Assembly: GCA_905205195.1 (NCBI GenBank)
Contig: CAJLCS010000018.1
Coordinates: 1-33,157, forward strand
DNA length: 33,157 nucleotides
Direction of reading: 5' to 3'
Source of the DNA: an uncultured Eubacteriales bacterium
GTDB taxonomy: Bacteria; Bacillota; Clostridia; Oscillospirales; Oscillospiraceae
In this document: in pieces, positions 24,283-32,287 of the stretch
How positions within the stretch are numbered: position 1 is the stretch's first letter
Layout: every line of letters begins with the position of its first letter
Position numbers and translations under genes: made by a program
Notes under the pieces: generated by a model
Told to the model about the DNA's origin: nothing
Seen by the model: the letters and a program-made list of their open reading frames with translations, nothing else
Databases searched by the model: none

Positions 24283-25151
24283 AAACACTGTCACAGCTTT
24301 ATCTGGACGCCCGGCGGGCGCTGCTGGCCCATGAGGACGCCCAGACCGCCGGGATGATGGCGCGTAATCTTCTGTGCCGGTTTTCGGGCCTGACCCAGGA
24401 GGAAATTCTCGCCGATCCGGGCCGGTATATGAACGACCGGCTGACCCACCAGATGGATGACGCGGTGGAGCGCCTGCTGAAGGACGAGCCGCTGGCCTAT
24501 GTGCTGGGGGAATGGGACTTTTACGGCATGACGCTGCAGGTCAGTCCCAGTGTGCTGATTCCCCGGGACGATACCTGCGCCGTGACGGAGCTGGCCATTC
24601 ATCAGGCGCTGTTTCTGGATCAGGATCCCCGGATCCTGGACCTGTGCACCGGCTCCGGCTGCATCGGCCTTGCCATTGCCAGTCGGGTGAAGGACGCCCG
24701 GGTGACGCTGGCGGACCTGTCCCGGGAGGCGCTGGCGGTGGCAAAGAAGAACGCCTCGGCCTGCAATCTCTCCGGCCGGGTTTCCTGCGTGCAGGCGGAT
24801 GCCATGAAACCGGCGGCGCCGTTTCTCGGAAAATTCGACATGATTGTCTCCAACCCGCCCTATGTCACCGGCGCAGAAATGGAGCAGCTGCCCCGGAGCG
24901 TGAAGGCCTATGAGCCGCGCATGGCGCTGTACGGCGGCGAGGACGGACTGGATTTTTACCGGTCCATTGCTAAAAATTTCGTTCCGGCGCTGAAGCCAGG
25001 CGGCCTGCTCTGTCTGGAATTCGGTATGGGGCAGGGCGACGCGGTGTGCGGCATTCTGACGGATGTCGGCGGCGAGATTCTGGAGCGTAAAAAAGATTAT
25101 CAAGACCGGGAGCGGGCGGTTCTGGCCCGCTTCGGCAGGAAGGAAGATTGA
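24276..25151 (+). CDS. prmC: Peptide-chain-release-factor glutamine methyltransferase PrmC
   Basis: PrmC (HemK) methylates the glutamine of the GGQ motif in release factors RF1 and RF2. The 291-residue protein shows the helical N-terminal domain, VLGEWDFYGMTLQVSPSVLIPR (residues 77-98), the SAM-binding loop DLCTGSGCIG (122-131) and the catalytic NPPY at 193-196. The usual RPETE segment reads RDDTC. The start is TTG 24276, with a GGGGA site a few nt upstream; no ATG or GTG is better placed, and the protein then has normal length. Overlap with yqhQ suggests translational coupling. Confidence 0.93.
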   Translation: MVKTLSQLYLDARRALLAHEDAQTAGMMARNLLCRFSGLTQEEILADPGRYMNDRLTHQMDDAVERLLKDEPLAYVLGEWDFYGMTLQVSPSVLIPRDDTCAVTELAIHQALFLDQDPRILDLCTGSGCIGLAIASRVKDARVTLADLSREALAVAKKNASACNLSGRVSCVQADAMKPAAPFLGKFDMIVSNPPYVTGAEMEQLPRSVKAYEPRMALYGGEDGLDFYRSIAKNFVPALKPGGLLCLEFGMGQGDAVCGILTDVGGEILERKKDYQDRERAVLARFGRKED

Positions 25152-25153
25152 TT

Positions 25154-26263
25154 ATGGCCACGAAAAAGACAACATACGAGGCGCCGTCCCCTGCGGCGGA
25201 CAAAAAGAAAGCCCTCCAGACGGCACTGGCCCAGATTGAAAAGAACTACGGCAAGGGCACCGTCATGCGCCTCGGCGACCGGCCGGAGCTGAATGTGGAC
25301 GCCATTCCTACCGGCTCGCTGGCGCTGGATGCGGCGCTGGGCATTGGCGGCGTCCCCAAGGGGCGGATCATCGAGATCTACGGCCCCGAATCCTCCGGTA
25401 AAACCACGCTGGCGCTGCATATTCTGGCGGAAGCCCAGAAGCGGGGCGGCGAAGTGGCCTTCGTGGACGCGGAGCACGCGCTGGACCCGGTGTACGCGGC
25501 GGCGCTGGGCGTGGATACGGAGAATATGCTGGTTTCCCAGCCCGACACCGGCGAGCAGGCACTGGATATCACCGACGCGCTGGTGCGCTCCGGCGCTGTG
25601 GACGTGGTGGTCGTGGACTCCGTGGCTGCGCTGGTGCCCAAGCAGGAAATTGAAGGCGAAATGGGCGATACCTTCGTGGGCCTGCAGGCCAGACTGATGA
25701 GCCAGGCGCTGCGGAAGCTGGCCGGCAACATTTCCAAGACCAACTGCGTGGTGATTTTCATCAACCAGCTTCGTATGAAGATCGGCGTCATGTACGGCAA
25801 CCCCGAAACCACCACCGGCGGCAACGCGCTGAAATTCTACGCCTCCGTCCGGCTGGATGTGCGCCGGGTGGAGACCATCAAGGAAGGCGGCAACGTCATC
25901 GGCAACAAGACCCGGGTCAAGGTGGTAAAGAACAAGGTGGCGCCCCCGTTCCGGGAGGCCTATTTCGACATTCTCTACGGCAAGGGCATCAGCAAGTGGA
26001 GTGAGCTGGTGGATCTGGCGGTGCAGATGGATATCATTCAGAAGAGCGGCAGCTGGTTCTCCATGGGCGAGGAGCGGATCGGCCAGGGCGCCAACAGCGT
26101 GAAGGAATACCTGATGGCCAATCCCGAAATTGCCGAAAAGGTGGAGGCTCAGGTCCGCGAGAACCTCTGGAAGCTCCAGAACCCCCAGGCACAGGCCCCT
26201 GCCAAGCCTGCGGAAAAGCCGGTTGCGGTAAGCGCCGACGATTTTGACGATGACGAGCATTAA
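25154..26263 (+). CDS. recA: Recombinase RecA
   Basis: RecA forms filaments on single-stranded DNA, drives strand exchange and triggers LexA self-cleavage. The 369-residue protein has Walker A GPESSGKT (77-84), the catalytic Glu region VDAEHALDP, Walker B VVVVDSVAAL and the signature ALRKLAGNISKTNC. Loop L2 lies near GNPETTTGGNALKFYASVRL. The acidic tail (DDFDDDE) is typical. ATG 25154 is chosen because AGGAAGGA lies about 7 nt upstream; a TTG at 25148 in frame is weaker. It begins 2 nt after prmC, and no GAAC-N4-GTTC SOS box was seen just upstream. Confidence 0.98.
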   Translation: MATKKTTYEAPSPAADKKKALQTALAQIEKNYGKGTVMRLGDRPELNVDAIPTGSLALDAALGIGGVPKGRIIEIYGPESSGKTTLALHILAEAQKRGGEVAFVDAEHALDPVYAAALGVDTENMLVSQPDTGEQALDITDALVRSGAVDVVVVDSVAALVPKQEIEGEMGDTFVGLQARLMSQALRKLAGNISKTNCVVIFINQLRMKIGVMYGNPETTTGGNALKFYASVRLDVRRVETIKEGGNVIGNKTRVKVVKNKVAPPFREAYFDILYGKGISKWSELVDLAVQMDIIQKSGSWFSMGEERIGQGANSVKEYLMANPEIAEKVEAQVRENLWKLQNPQAQAPAKPAEKPVAVSADDFDDDEH

Positions 26264-26876
26264 GTCCCTGTCGTCGTCGCCGGATCGGGCGGGACGGTAT
26301 ACCGTCCTGCTGGACAGCGGGGAAAAGCTCCGGCTGTACCGGCAGACGGTGGAGGACTTCGGCCTGTATCCCGGTATGGAGCTGGATGAAGCGGCCATGA
26401 ACGGCCTTCTGACCGCCGCCGGGCAGATGTCCGCTAAAATGCGGGCGGTGCGGATCGTTTCCGCCACCAACGTTTCCCGGCGGGATTTGGAGCAGCGGCT
26501 GGTGCGGAAAGGGGAAAACCCCGATCAGGCCAAGGCGGCCGTGGACTGGATGTCGGACCTGAATCTGGTGGACGACCGGAAAACGGCGGAGCTGATCGTA
26601 GCCCGGTGCATTGCCAAGGGGTACGGTCTGGCCCGGGCCAGGCAGGCCCTTTACGAAAAACAGGTGCCCCGGGAATACTGGGACGAGGCCCTGACGGATT
26701 ATCCGGATCAGGACGAGAAAATTCTGGACTTTCTCCGGGCCAGGCTGGGGCCGGAGCCGACAGACAAGGACACAAAGCGGGCGGTGGATGCGCTGCTGCG
26801 CCGCGGACACAGCTGGGGTGCCGTCCGGAAGGCACTGGCCCGGCTTGCAGACGAGACAGACGACCGGGAGGATTAG
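26250..26876 (+). CDS. recX: Regulatory protein RecX
   Basis: RecX binds RecA filaments and limits their activity. The 208-residue protein is alpha-helical and basic, with the tandem three-helix RecX repeats visible as SRRDLEQRLVRKGENPDQAKAAVDWM (about residues 78-103) and a second unit around GYGLARARQALYEKQVP. The last repeat contains RRGHSWGAVRKAL. The start is ATG 26250 inside the recA 3' end (14-bp overlap); a strong ribosome binding site is lacking, which fits translation coupled to recA. This recA-recX arrangement is common in bacteria. Confidence 0.88.
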   Translation: MTSIKSLSSSPDRAGRYTVLLDSGEKLRLYRQTVEDFGLYPGMELDEAAMNGLLTAAGQMSAKMRAVRIVSATNVSRRDLEQRLVRKGENPDQAKAAVDWMSDLNLVDDRKTAELIVARCIAKGYGLARARQALYEKQVPREYWDEALTDYPDQDEKILDFLRARLGPEPTDKDTKRAVDALLRRGHSWGAVRKALARLADETDDRED

Positions 26877-26877
26877 T

Positions 26878-28212
26878 ATGGCGAAAATTGGATTCATTTC
26901 CCTGGGATGTGCCAAAAACCAGGTGGATTGCGAGCGGATGATGTTCCGCGTCCGGGAGGCCGGACATGAGGTCAGCGGCGAGATTGCCGGATGTGACGTG
27001 GTGGTGATCAACACCTGCGGCTTTATCGATTCGGCAAAGTCGGAGGCCATCGATTACATTCTGCGGACGGCCCAGCTAAAGGCCCAGGGGCTGGTGGGCA
27101 AGATCCTGGTGACGGGATGTCTTTCTCAGCGGTATTCCGGCCAGATTACCGAGGAGCTGCCGGAGGTGGACGGCGTTCTCGGCACCGGCAGCTATACGGA
27201 GATTGTCCCGGCCATTGAGGCGCTGCTGGAGGACCGGAACGTCTCGTCCTTCGGCTCCATCGACGCGCCGGAGGAGGAAGTGGGCCGGATCATGACCACA
27301 CCGGCGCACTACGCGTACATCAAAATCGCGGAGGGCTGCGATAACCGCTGCGCCTACTGCGTCATTCCGTCCCTCCGGGGCCGGTACCGCAGCCGGAATC
27401 TGGACGATGTGCTTTACGAAGCCCGGCTGCTGGCCGACAGCGGCGTGAAGGAGCTGATTGTGGTGGCCCAGGATACCTCTCGCTACGGCACGGACCTGCC
27501 GGGCCACAAGCGGCTGCTGTCCACACTGCTGCGGGAGCTGTGCAGCATCGACGGCTTCCACTGGATCCGGATTCATTACCTGTACCCTGACGAGATCGAC
27601 GACGAGCTGATTGACACCATCGCCTCCGAGCCGAAGATCGTCAAATATCTGGATATTCCCATCCAGCACTGCAACGACACCATCCTGCGGAAGATGAACC
27701 GGCGGGGCAACGGCCAGTATGTGCGGGAACTGTTTGTCAGGCTGCGGCAGCGGATTCCCGGTCTGGTGCTCCGCACCAGCCTGATTACCGGCCTGCCCGG
27801 GGAGGGCGAAGCCGAATTCGCGGAGCTTTGCGATTTCCTGAAGGAAATGCGGCTGGAGCGGGTGGGGGCCTTTGCCTTCTCCCCGGAGGAGGGAACCCCG
27901 GCGGCGGCCATGGACCATGTGGACACGTCCGTGGCCCAGGAGCGGGCGGAAAAGCTGACGGAGCTTCAGTCCGCCATCATGGACGAATACAATGCAGGCC
28001 TGATCGGCAAAACGCTGGAGGTGCTGGTGGACGGGTACGACGAGGAGGCCGGACAGTTCTACGGCCGGACCTACGCCGACTCCCCTGATATTGACGGCCG
28101 GGTCTGGATCGGGGCGGAGGAACCGCTGACGGAAGGAACCTTTGTGCAGGTTACCATCGACGGTACCGTGGACGGCGATCTGACCGGTTTTGTGGCGGAG
28201 GAGGAAGAATAA
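26878..28212 (+). CDS. rimO: Ribosomal protein S12 methylthiotransferase RimO
   Basis: RimO is a radical-SAM enzyme that adds a methylthio group to the conserved Asp of ribosomal protein S12. The 444-residue protein has the UPF0004 N-domain with Cys 11, 47 and 81 (SLGCAKNQVD, NTCGF, TGCLSQ) for one [4Fe-4S] cluster. The radical-SAM motif CDNRCAYC supplies Cys 154, 158 and 161. A C-terminal TRAM domain follows (EVLVDGYDEEAGQFYGRTYADSP region). The SLGCAKNQVD opening distinguishes RimO from MiaB. GGGAGG precedes ATG 26878. It lies between recX and pgsA with 1-nt and 0-nt gaps. Confidence 0.96.
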   Translation: MAKIGFISLGCAKNQVDCERMMFRVREAGHEVSGEIAGCDVVVINTCGFIDSAKSEAIDYILRTAQLKAQGLVGKILVTGCLSQRYSGQITEELPEVDGVLGTGSYTEIVPAIEALLEDRNVSSFGSIDAPEEEVGRIMTTPAHYAYIKIAEGCDNRCAYCVIPSLRGRYRSRNLDDVLYEARLLADSGVKELIVVAQDTSRYGTDLPGHKRLLSTLLRELCSIDGFHWIRIHYLYPDEIDDELIDTIASEPKIVKYLDIPIQHCNDTILRKMNRRGNGQYVRELFVRLRQRIPGLVLRTSLITGLPGEGEAEFAELCDFLKEMRLERVGAFAFSPEEGTPAAAMDHVDTSVAQERAEKLTELQSAIMDEYNAGLIGKTLEVLVDGYDEEAGQFYGRTYADSPDIDGRVWIGAEEPLTEGTFVQVTIDGTVDGDLTGFVAEEEE

Positions 28213-28743
28213 ATGACAACGGCAAGCAAAATTACGCTGATTCGAGTGGCGCTGATTCCGCTTTACATGGTATTTATGTATCTGAGTGGCGGCGTGACCG
28301 GCCTGTGGATGTGGCTGGCGCTGGCAGTGTTCGTGGTGGCCAGCCTGACGGACTATGTGGACGGGCAGATTGCCCGGAAGTGCCATCAGGTCAGCGATTT
28401 CGGCAAGTTTCTGGATCCGCTGGCGGATAAGCTGCTGGTGATTTCGGCTATGACCATGTACTGCCAGTGGGGCGTGATGCCCGCGTGGGCGCTGATGCTG
28501 GTGCTGACCCGGGAGTTTGCCGTGACGGGCCTGCGGCTGATCGCTGTGGGAAAGGGCCGTGTGATTGCGGCCGGCATGGGCGGCAAGGTCAAAACCGCCA
28601 GCACCATGGTGGGTCTGTGCGTCATGATGGCGGTGCCCGGCATTCCGGTGCTCAACTGGATTGTCATCGGCGTGATTGTGGTGACGACGGTGTACTCCGG
28701 TGTGGAGTACTTCGTGCAGAACTGGTCCTGCCTCTGGAACTGA
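28213..28743 (+). CDS. pgsA: Phosphatidylglycerophosphate synthase PgsA
   Basis: This membrane enzyme transfers a phosphatidyl group from CDP-diacylglycerol to glycerol-3-phosphate, the committed step to phosphatidylglycerol and cardiolipin. The 176-residue protein has the CDP-alcohol phosphotransferase motif with all acidic residues: Asp 47, Asp 50, Gly 51, Ala 54, Arg 55, Gly 64, Asp 68 and Asp 72 (TDYVDGQIARK and FGKFLDPLADK). Several membrane helices surround it. ATG follows the rimO TAA directly, and the GGAGG that serves it lies in the last rimO codons. It closes the long operon, with a strong terminator behind it. Confidence 0.96.
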   Translation: MTTASKITLIRVALIPLYMVFMYLSGGVTGLWMWLALAVFVVASLTDYVDGQIARKCHQVSDFGKFLDPLADKLLVISAMTMYCQWGVMPAWALMLVLTREFAVTGLRLIAVGKGRVIAAGMGGKVKTASTMVGLCVMMAVPGIPVLNWIVIGVIVVTTVYSGVEYFVQNWSCLWN

Positions 28744-28751
28744 ATCAGATC

Positions 28752-28790
28752 AAAGGAGCCTCCGGCGTTTTTCGCCGGAGGCTCCTTTTT
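28752..28790 (+). terminator. Intrinsic terminator after pgsA
   Basis: A perfect stem of at least 13 GC-rich pairs (GGAGCCTCCGGCG and its complement), extended by three A-T pairs, has a T5 loop and ends in TTTTT. It closes the plus-strand operon. Confidence 0.95.
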
Positions 28791-28794
28791 GTAG

Positions 28795-28823
28795 AAAGAA
28801 AACCACCGGCAGTGCCGGTGGTT
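28795..28823 (-). terminator. Intrinsic terminator after glmM
   Basis: Read on the minus strand, a perfect 10-bp stem (AACCACCGGC and its complement, 3-nt loop) is followed by TTTTCTTTC. It lies 16 nt beyond the glmM stop and back to back with the pgsA terminator. Confidence 0.88.
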
Positions 28824-28838
28824 ATGATTGGTATTCGG

Positions 28839-30227
28839 TTAAATCCGGGCGTGGCCCTGATTGCAGATCACATCTACGACGCCGTCCACATAGGTTTCAC
28901 ATTCGTCCCGGGTGGGGGCTTCCACCATGACGCGGATCACCGGCTCGGTGCCGGACTCCCGGACCAGAATCCGTCCGGTGTCGCCCAGGGCTTCGGCCAC
29001 CTTTTCCACGGCGGCCTTCACGACGGGATCGTTCCGGGCGGCGGCCTTGTCCTTCACCTTGACGTTTTTCAGCACCTGCGGATAAATGGTCAGACCCCGG
29101 CACAGCTCGCTGAGCTTTTTCTTCTTCTCCAGCATGACCTCCATGATTTTCAGGCTGGTGAGAATGCCGTCGCCGGTGGTGGCGTACTTGGAGATGATGA
29201 TGTGGCCGGACTGCTCGCCGCCCAGGCTGCAATGATGGTTCACCATGTACTCGTAGACGTACTTGTCGCCCACGGCGGTCTTGGCGTAGCCGATGCCCTG
29301 CTTGTCGAGGGCCTTGTACAGGCCGAAATTGGACATGACGGTGGTGACCACGGTGTCGTTGTCCAGCTGGCCCTGCTCTTTCATGTAGCAGCCCAGAATG
29401 TAGAGGATATGGTCGCCGGAGACCACGTTGCCTTCCTCGTCCACGCACAGGCACCGGTCCGCGTCGCCGTCGTAGGCAAAGCCCACGTCCAGCCCGTTGG
29501 CCACTACGAACTTACGCAGCCCGTCGATGTGGGTGGAACCGGCGTTTTCGTTGATGTTGACGCCGTCCGGCTCTGCGTTGATGACGTAGGTTTTGGCACC
29601 CAGCGCCTCAAAGACGCACCGGGCAATGTTCCAGGAGGCGCCGTTGGCGCAGTCCAGCGCCACCTTCATGCCGCGGAAGGAGAACAGCCCCAGCGAGATC
29701 AGATAGCCCACATACCGGTTCCGGCCGGCCACATAGTCCACCGTCCGGCCGATGCGATCCCGCTTGGCGAAGGGAATTTCCGGCCAGTCCCGGTCAAAGA
29801 CGTGCAGCTTGCCGTCCAGATAGGCCTCCACCAGCGCGATGGTCTCCTCGTCCATTTTTTCGCCGTTGCCGTTGAGCAGCTTGATGCCGTTGTCGTAATA
29901 GGGGTTGTGGCTGGCGGAAATCATGACGCCGCAGTCAAAATCGTCGGCCCGGGTCACATAGGCCACCGACGGCGTGGTGGTCACATGGAGCAGACAGGCG
30001 TCGGCGCCGGAGGCGGTCAGACCGGCGGCCAGCGCATACTCGAACATATAGCTGGAGCGGCGGGTGTCCTTGCCGATGACGACTTTGGCGTTCTGCTCAT
30101 TTCCGGCCAGATGCTTCTTCTCGCTGTAGTACCATCCCAGAAAACGGCCTACCTTGTAGGCGTGATCGGCGGTCAGATTGCTGTTGGCTTCCCCACGGAA
30201 GCCGTCGGTTCCGAAATATTTACCCAT
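28839..30227 (-). CDS. glmM: Phosphoglucosamine mutase GlmM
   Basis: GlmM interconverts glucosamine-6-phosphate and glucosamine-1-phosphate on the way to UDP-GlcNAc. The 462-residue alpha-phosphohexomutase has FGTDGFRGEAN at the N-terminus and the phosphoserine loop SASHNP with Ser 106. The metal-binding loop is DGDADR, the sugar-binding loop GGEQSGH, and the phosphate-binding loop RESGTEPVIRV is near the end. GlmM rather than phosphoglucomutase is indicated by the GTDGFRG start and the GGEQSGH loop. ATG 30227 has AAAGG about 12 nt upstream. It is the second gene of a two-gene minus-strand operon with the acetyltransferase-like gene. Confidence 0.95.
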   Translation of the reverse strand: MGKYFGTDGFRGEANSNLTADHAYKVGRFLGWYYSEKKHLAGNEQNAKVVIGKDTRRSSYMFEYALAAGLTASGADACLLHVTTTPSVAYVTRADDFDCGVMISASHNPYYDNGIKLLNGNGEKMDEETIALVEAYLDGKLHVFDRDWPEIPFAKRDRIGRTVDYVAGRNRYVGYLISLGLFSFRGMKVALDCANGASWNIARCVFEALGAKTYVINAEPDGVNINENAGSTHIDGLRKFVVANGLDVGFAYDGDADRCLCVDEEGNVVSGDHILYILGCYMKEQGQLDNDTVVTTVMSNFGLYKALDKQGIGYAKTAVGDKYVYEYMVNHHCSLGGEQSGHIIISKYATTGDGILTSLKIMEVMLEKKKKLSELCRGLTIYPQVLKNVKVKDKAAARNDPVVKAAVEKVAEALGDTGRILVRESGTEPVIRVMVEAPTRDECETYVDGVVDVICNQGHARI

Positions 30228-30245
30228 GGTTTGTACCAGCCTTTC

Positions 30246-30914
30246 TCAAAGTTTCCGCTTGGCGACCACGATGCCGCCGGTTTTCACGATGCTGTTTGCC
30301 GGAATGACGCCCCGGACGCAGGAGAGGGGATAGACATTGGAGTGCCGCCCGATGACGGTGCCGGGATTGAGGACGCTGTTGCAGCCCACTTCCACAAAAT
30401 CGCCCAGCATGGTGCCCACCTTTTTCAGCCCGGTGGGGCAGTCCTCGCTGCCGTGAATTACCACCAGCGTCTTGTCGGACTTGACGTTGGAGGTAATGGA
30501 CCCGGCACCCATATGGGATTTGTAACCCAGAATGCTGTCGCCGACGTAGTTATAGTGGGGTGTCTGGACGTTGTCAAACAGAATGACGTTTTTCAGCTCC
30601 ACGGAATTGCCCACCACGCAGTTTTCGCCCACCAGCGCCGAGCCGCGGATAAACGCGCAGTGGCGCACCTCGGTGTGGGCGCCGATGATGCAGGGAGCAC
30701 CCAGATAAGCGGTGGGGGCCACCACGGCGGTCTTGTGGACCCAGACGTGTTCGGAAACCTCCGTGTATTCTTCCTTGCTCAGCGTGGGGCCAAGGGACAA
30801 AATCAGATCCTTGATGCCCTTGAGCGCTTCCCAGGGGCAGGTATAACCGGCCAGATAGTCACGGGCCAGCGTGTGGTTCAGGTCATAAAGCTCGGAAATG
30901 GTAACCAAGATCAT
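30246..30914 (-). CDS. Stand-alone GlmU-type LbH acetyltransferase
   Basis: A 222-residue left-handed beta-helix (hexapeptide-repeat) protein. Its first 50 residues are helical, and the repeats run from about residue 60 to 215 (VVAPTAYLGAPCIIGAHTEV, ENCVVGNSVELKNVI). It resembles the acetyltransferase half of GlmU without the uridylyltransferase half. Against E. coli GlmU from memory, the catalytic His 363 and Tyr 366 correspond to His 120 and Tyr 123 (PHYNYVGD), while Asn 377 appears replaced by His 134. The likely role is acetylation of glucosamine-1-phosphate made by GlmM next door. The start is ATG 30914, close to AAAGGAG (3 nt); TTG at 30908 has better spacing and is an alternative. It could also be a sugar-nucleotide acyltransferase of another pathway. 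Confidence 0.8.
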   Translation of the reverse strand: MILVTISELYDLNHTLARDYLAGYTCPWEALKGIKDLILSLGPTLSKEEYTEVSEHVWVHKTAVVAPTAYLGAPCIIGAHTEVRHCAFIRGSALVGENCVVGNSVELKNVILFDNVQTPHYNYVGDSILGYKSHMGAGSITSNVKSDKTLVVIHGSEDCPTGLKKVGTMLGDFVEVGCNSVLNPGTVIGRHSNVYPLSCVRGVIPANSIVKTGGIVVAKRKL

Positions 30915-30946
30915 CGACTCCTTTGTTTTCCAATATGAACCAGATT

Positions 30947-30975
30947 ATTATAGCGCATCTACTAGCCAAAATCAA
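30947..30975 (-). promoter_or_regulatory. Promoter for the acetyltransferase-glmM operon
   Basis: On the minus strand, TTGATT (30970-30975), a 17-nt spacer and TATAAT (30947-30952). The leader to the ATG is about 25 nt. Confidence 0.82.
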
Positions 30976-31013
30976 CTATATTTTTGCACAAATAAATTAT
31001 TCTGTCGCCAGCG

Positions 31014-31050
31014 GGCAAAAAAAGACCGTCCCCGGCGGGTACGGTCTTTT
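31014..31050 (-). terminator. Intrinsic terminator after the aminotransferase
   Basis: On the minus strand, AAAAGACCGT pairs with ACGGTCTTTT around a GC-rich inner stem and is followed by a run of T. It lies 9 nt after the stop codon. Confidence 0.9.
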
Positions 31051-31058
31051 GTGTGTAT

Positions 31059-32264
31059 TCAGCGGCCCATGACCTCGCTGCGGTATCGGGCGATGCCCTT
31101 GGCCAGCAGGTCCATGGCCCGGGCCAGCTCCTGCTCGCTGCGGACGTAGGCAATCCGGACCTCGTTGATGCCCTTGCCCGGCGTTTCGTAGAAGGGGGCC
31201 CCGGGGGCGAACATGACGGTGTCTCCCTGATCGTCAAATTCCTCCAGCAGCCAGCGCTGGAACTTGTCGGAGTCATCCACCGGCAGGCTGGCCATCACAT
31301 AGAAGGCGCCCATGGGCTCTTCCACCATGACGCCGGGGATCTGACGCAGCGCGCGGATCACCAGATCCCGGCGGCGGCGGTACACTTCCTTGGACTGGCG
31401 GAAAAATTCCGGGTCCACCTGATAAAGCGCCGCCGCGCCCAACTGGTCGATGGTGGCCACGGACAGACGGGACTGGCAGAACTTAAGCAGCGCCTGCTGC
31501 AGCTCCTTGTTTTTGGTGACAACGCAGCCCACCCGGGCGCCGCAGGCGGAAAAGCGCTTGGACACCGAGTCCACGATGACCAGATTGTCGTGAATGTCGT
31601 CAAAGCGGGCCATGGTGGGCACGCCGAACTTGTCGTCGTAGCAGAATTCCCGGTACACCTCGTCGCAGATCAGGAACAGATCCCGCTCCTTGGCCACGTC
31701 GGCGATCATCCGCATTTCCGCTTCGTCCAGCACTACGCCGGTGGGGTTGCCAGGGTTGGTAATCAGAATGGCCCGGGTGTTTTTGGTAATCAGGCTTTCG
31801 ATCCGCTCCCGGTAGGCATAGCGGTAGCCGTCCTCCGGGCTGGTGGGCAGGGCGCGGATGACGCCGCCGGCCGCATGGACAAAGGTGGTGTAGTTGGGAT
31901 AGTAGGGTTCAGGGATAATGACCTCCGTATAGGGGTCCAGAATGCTCAGGCACGTCAGCAGCAGCGCCTCGCTGCCGCCGGTGGTAATCAGCACGTCGGC
32001 CGGGTCCAGGGAAACGCCCAGATGCCGGTAGTAGCCGCGGACGGCGTCGATCAGGGCGGGCATACCGGGGGAGGCCTCGTATTCCAGCGTCTTGCTGTTA
32101 AAGCTGCGGATGGCTTCGTAGAAGTTATCCGGCGTTTTCAGGTCAGGCTGGCCGATATTCAGATGATAAATGGTTTTGCCCCGCTTTTCCGCCTCCCGGG
32201 CCAGCGGATGGAATTTCCGCATGGGGGACGGCTCACAGCGATTGGCATTGATGGATACGTTCAT
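31059..32264 (-). CDS. PLP-dependent class I/II aminotransferase
   Basis: A fold-type I aminotransferase of 401 residues in the aspartate/aromatic/alanine aminotransferase group. Visible motifs are LNIGQPDLKTPDNF at the N-terminus, TTGGSEALLL, NPGNPTGVV (170-178), the Asp of ICDEVYREF that holds the pyridine ring, and the Schiff-base Lys 236 in SVSKRFSACGARVG. The C-terminal Arg for the substrate carboxylate is likely in NEVRIAY. The exact substrate cannot be told. The start is ATG 32264, with GGGAGG upstream; the longer frame runs into the transporter gene and is not used. It follows an amino acid symporter by 23 nt, suggesting that the imported amino acid is its substrate. Confidence 0.9.
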   Translation of the reverse strand: MNVSINANRCEPSPMRKFHPLAREAEKRGKTIYHLNIGQPDLKTPDNFYEAIRSFNSKTLEYEASPGMPALIDAVRGYYRHLGVSLDPADVLITTGGSEALLLTCLSILDPYTEVIIPEPYYPNYTTFVHAAGGVIRALPTSPEDGYRYAYRERIESLITKNTRAILITNPGNPTGVVLDEAEMRMIADVAKERDLFLICDEVYREFCYDDKFGVPTMARFDDIHDNLVIVDSVSKRFSACGARVGCVVTKNKELQQALLKFCQSRLSVATIDQLGAAALYQVDPEFFRQSKEVYRRRRDLVIRALRQIPGVMVEEPMGAFYVMASLPVDDSDKFQRWLLEEFDDQGDTVMFAPGAPFYETPGKGINEVRIAYVRSEQELARAMDLLAKGIARYRSEVMGR

Positions 32265-32287
32265 TGGTATAACCTCCCCGGTCGGCG

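Noticed and set aside
21793..24294. An 833-codon minus-strand frame opposite the kinase and yqhQ
   Set aside because: It has His- and Gln-rich low-complexity content and lies over two securely identified plus-strand genes.
28744..28838. The two adjacent hairpins as a structured non-coding RNA
   Set aside because: Each hairpin has its own U-tract in the direction of the gene that ends there, so two back-to-back terminators are sufficient.
28467..30938. An 823-codon plus-strand frame opposite glmM and the acetyltransferase
   Set aside because: It is an antisense shadow of two clear minus-strand genes and runs through the pgsA terminator and the intergenic region. It has no recognisable domain.
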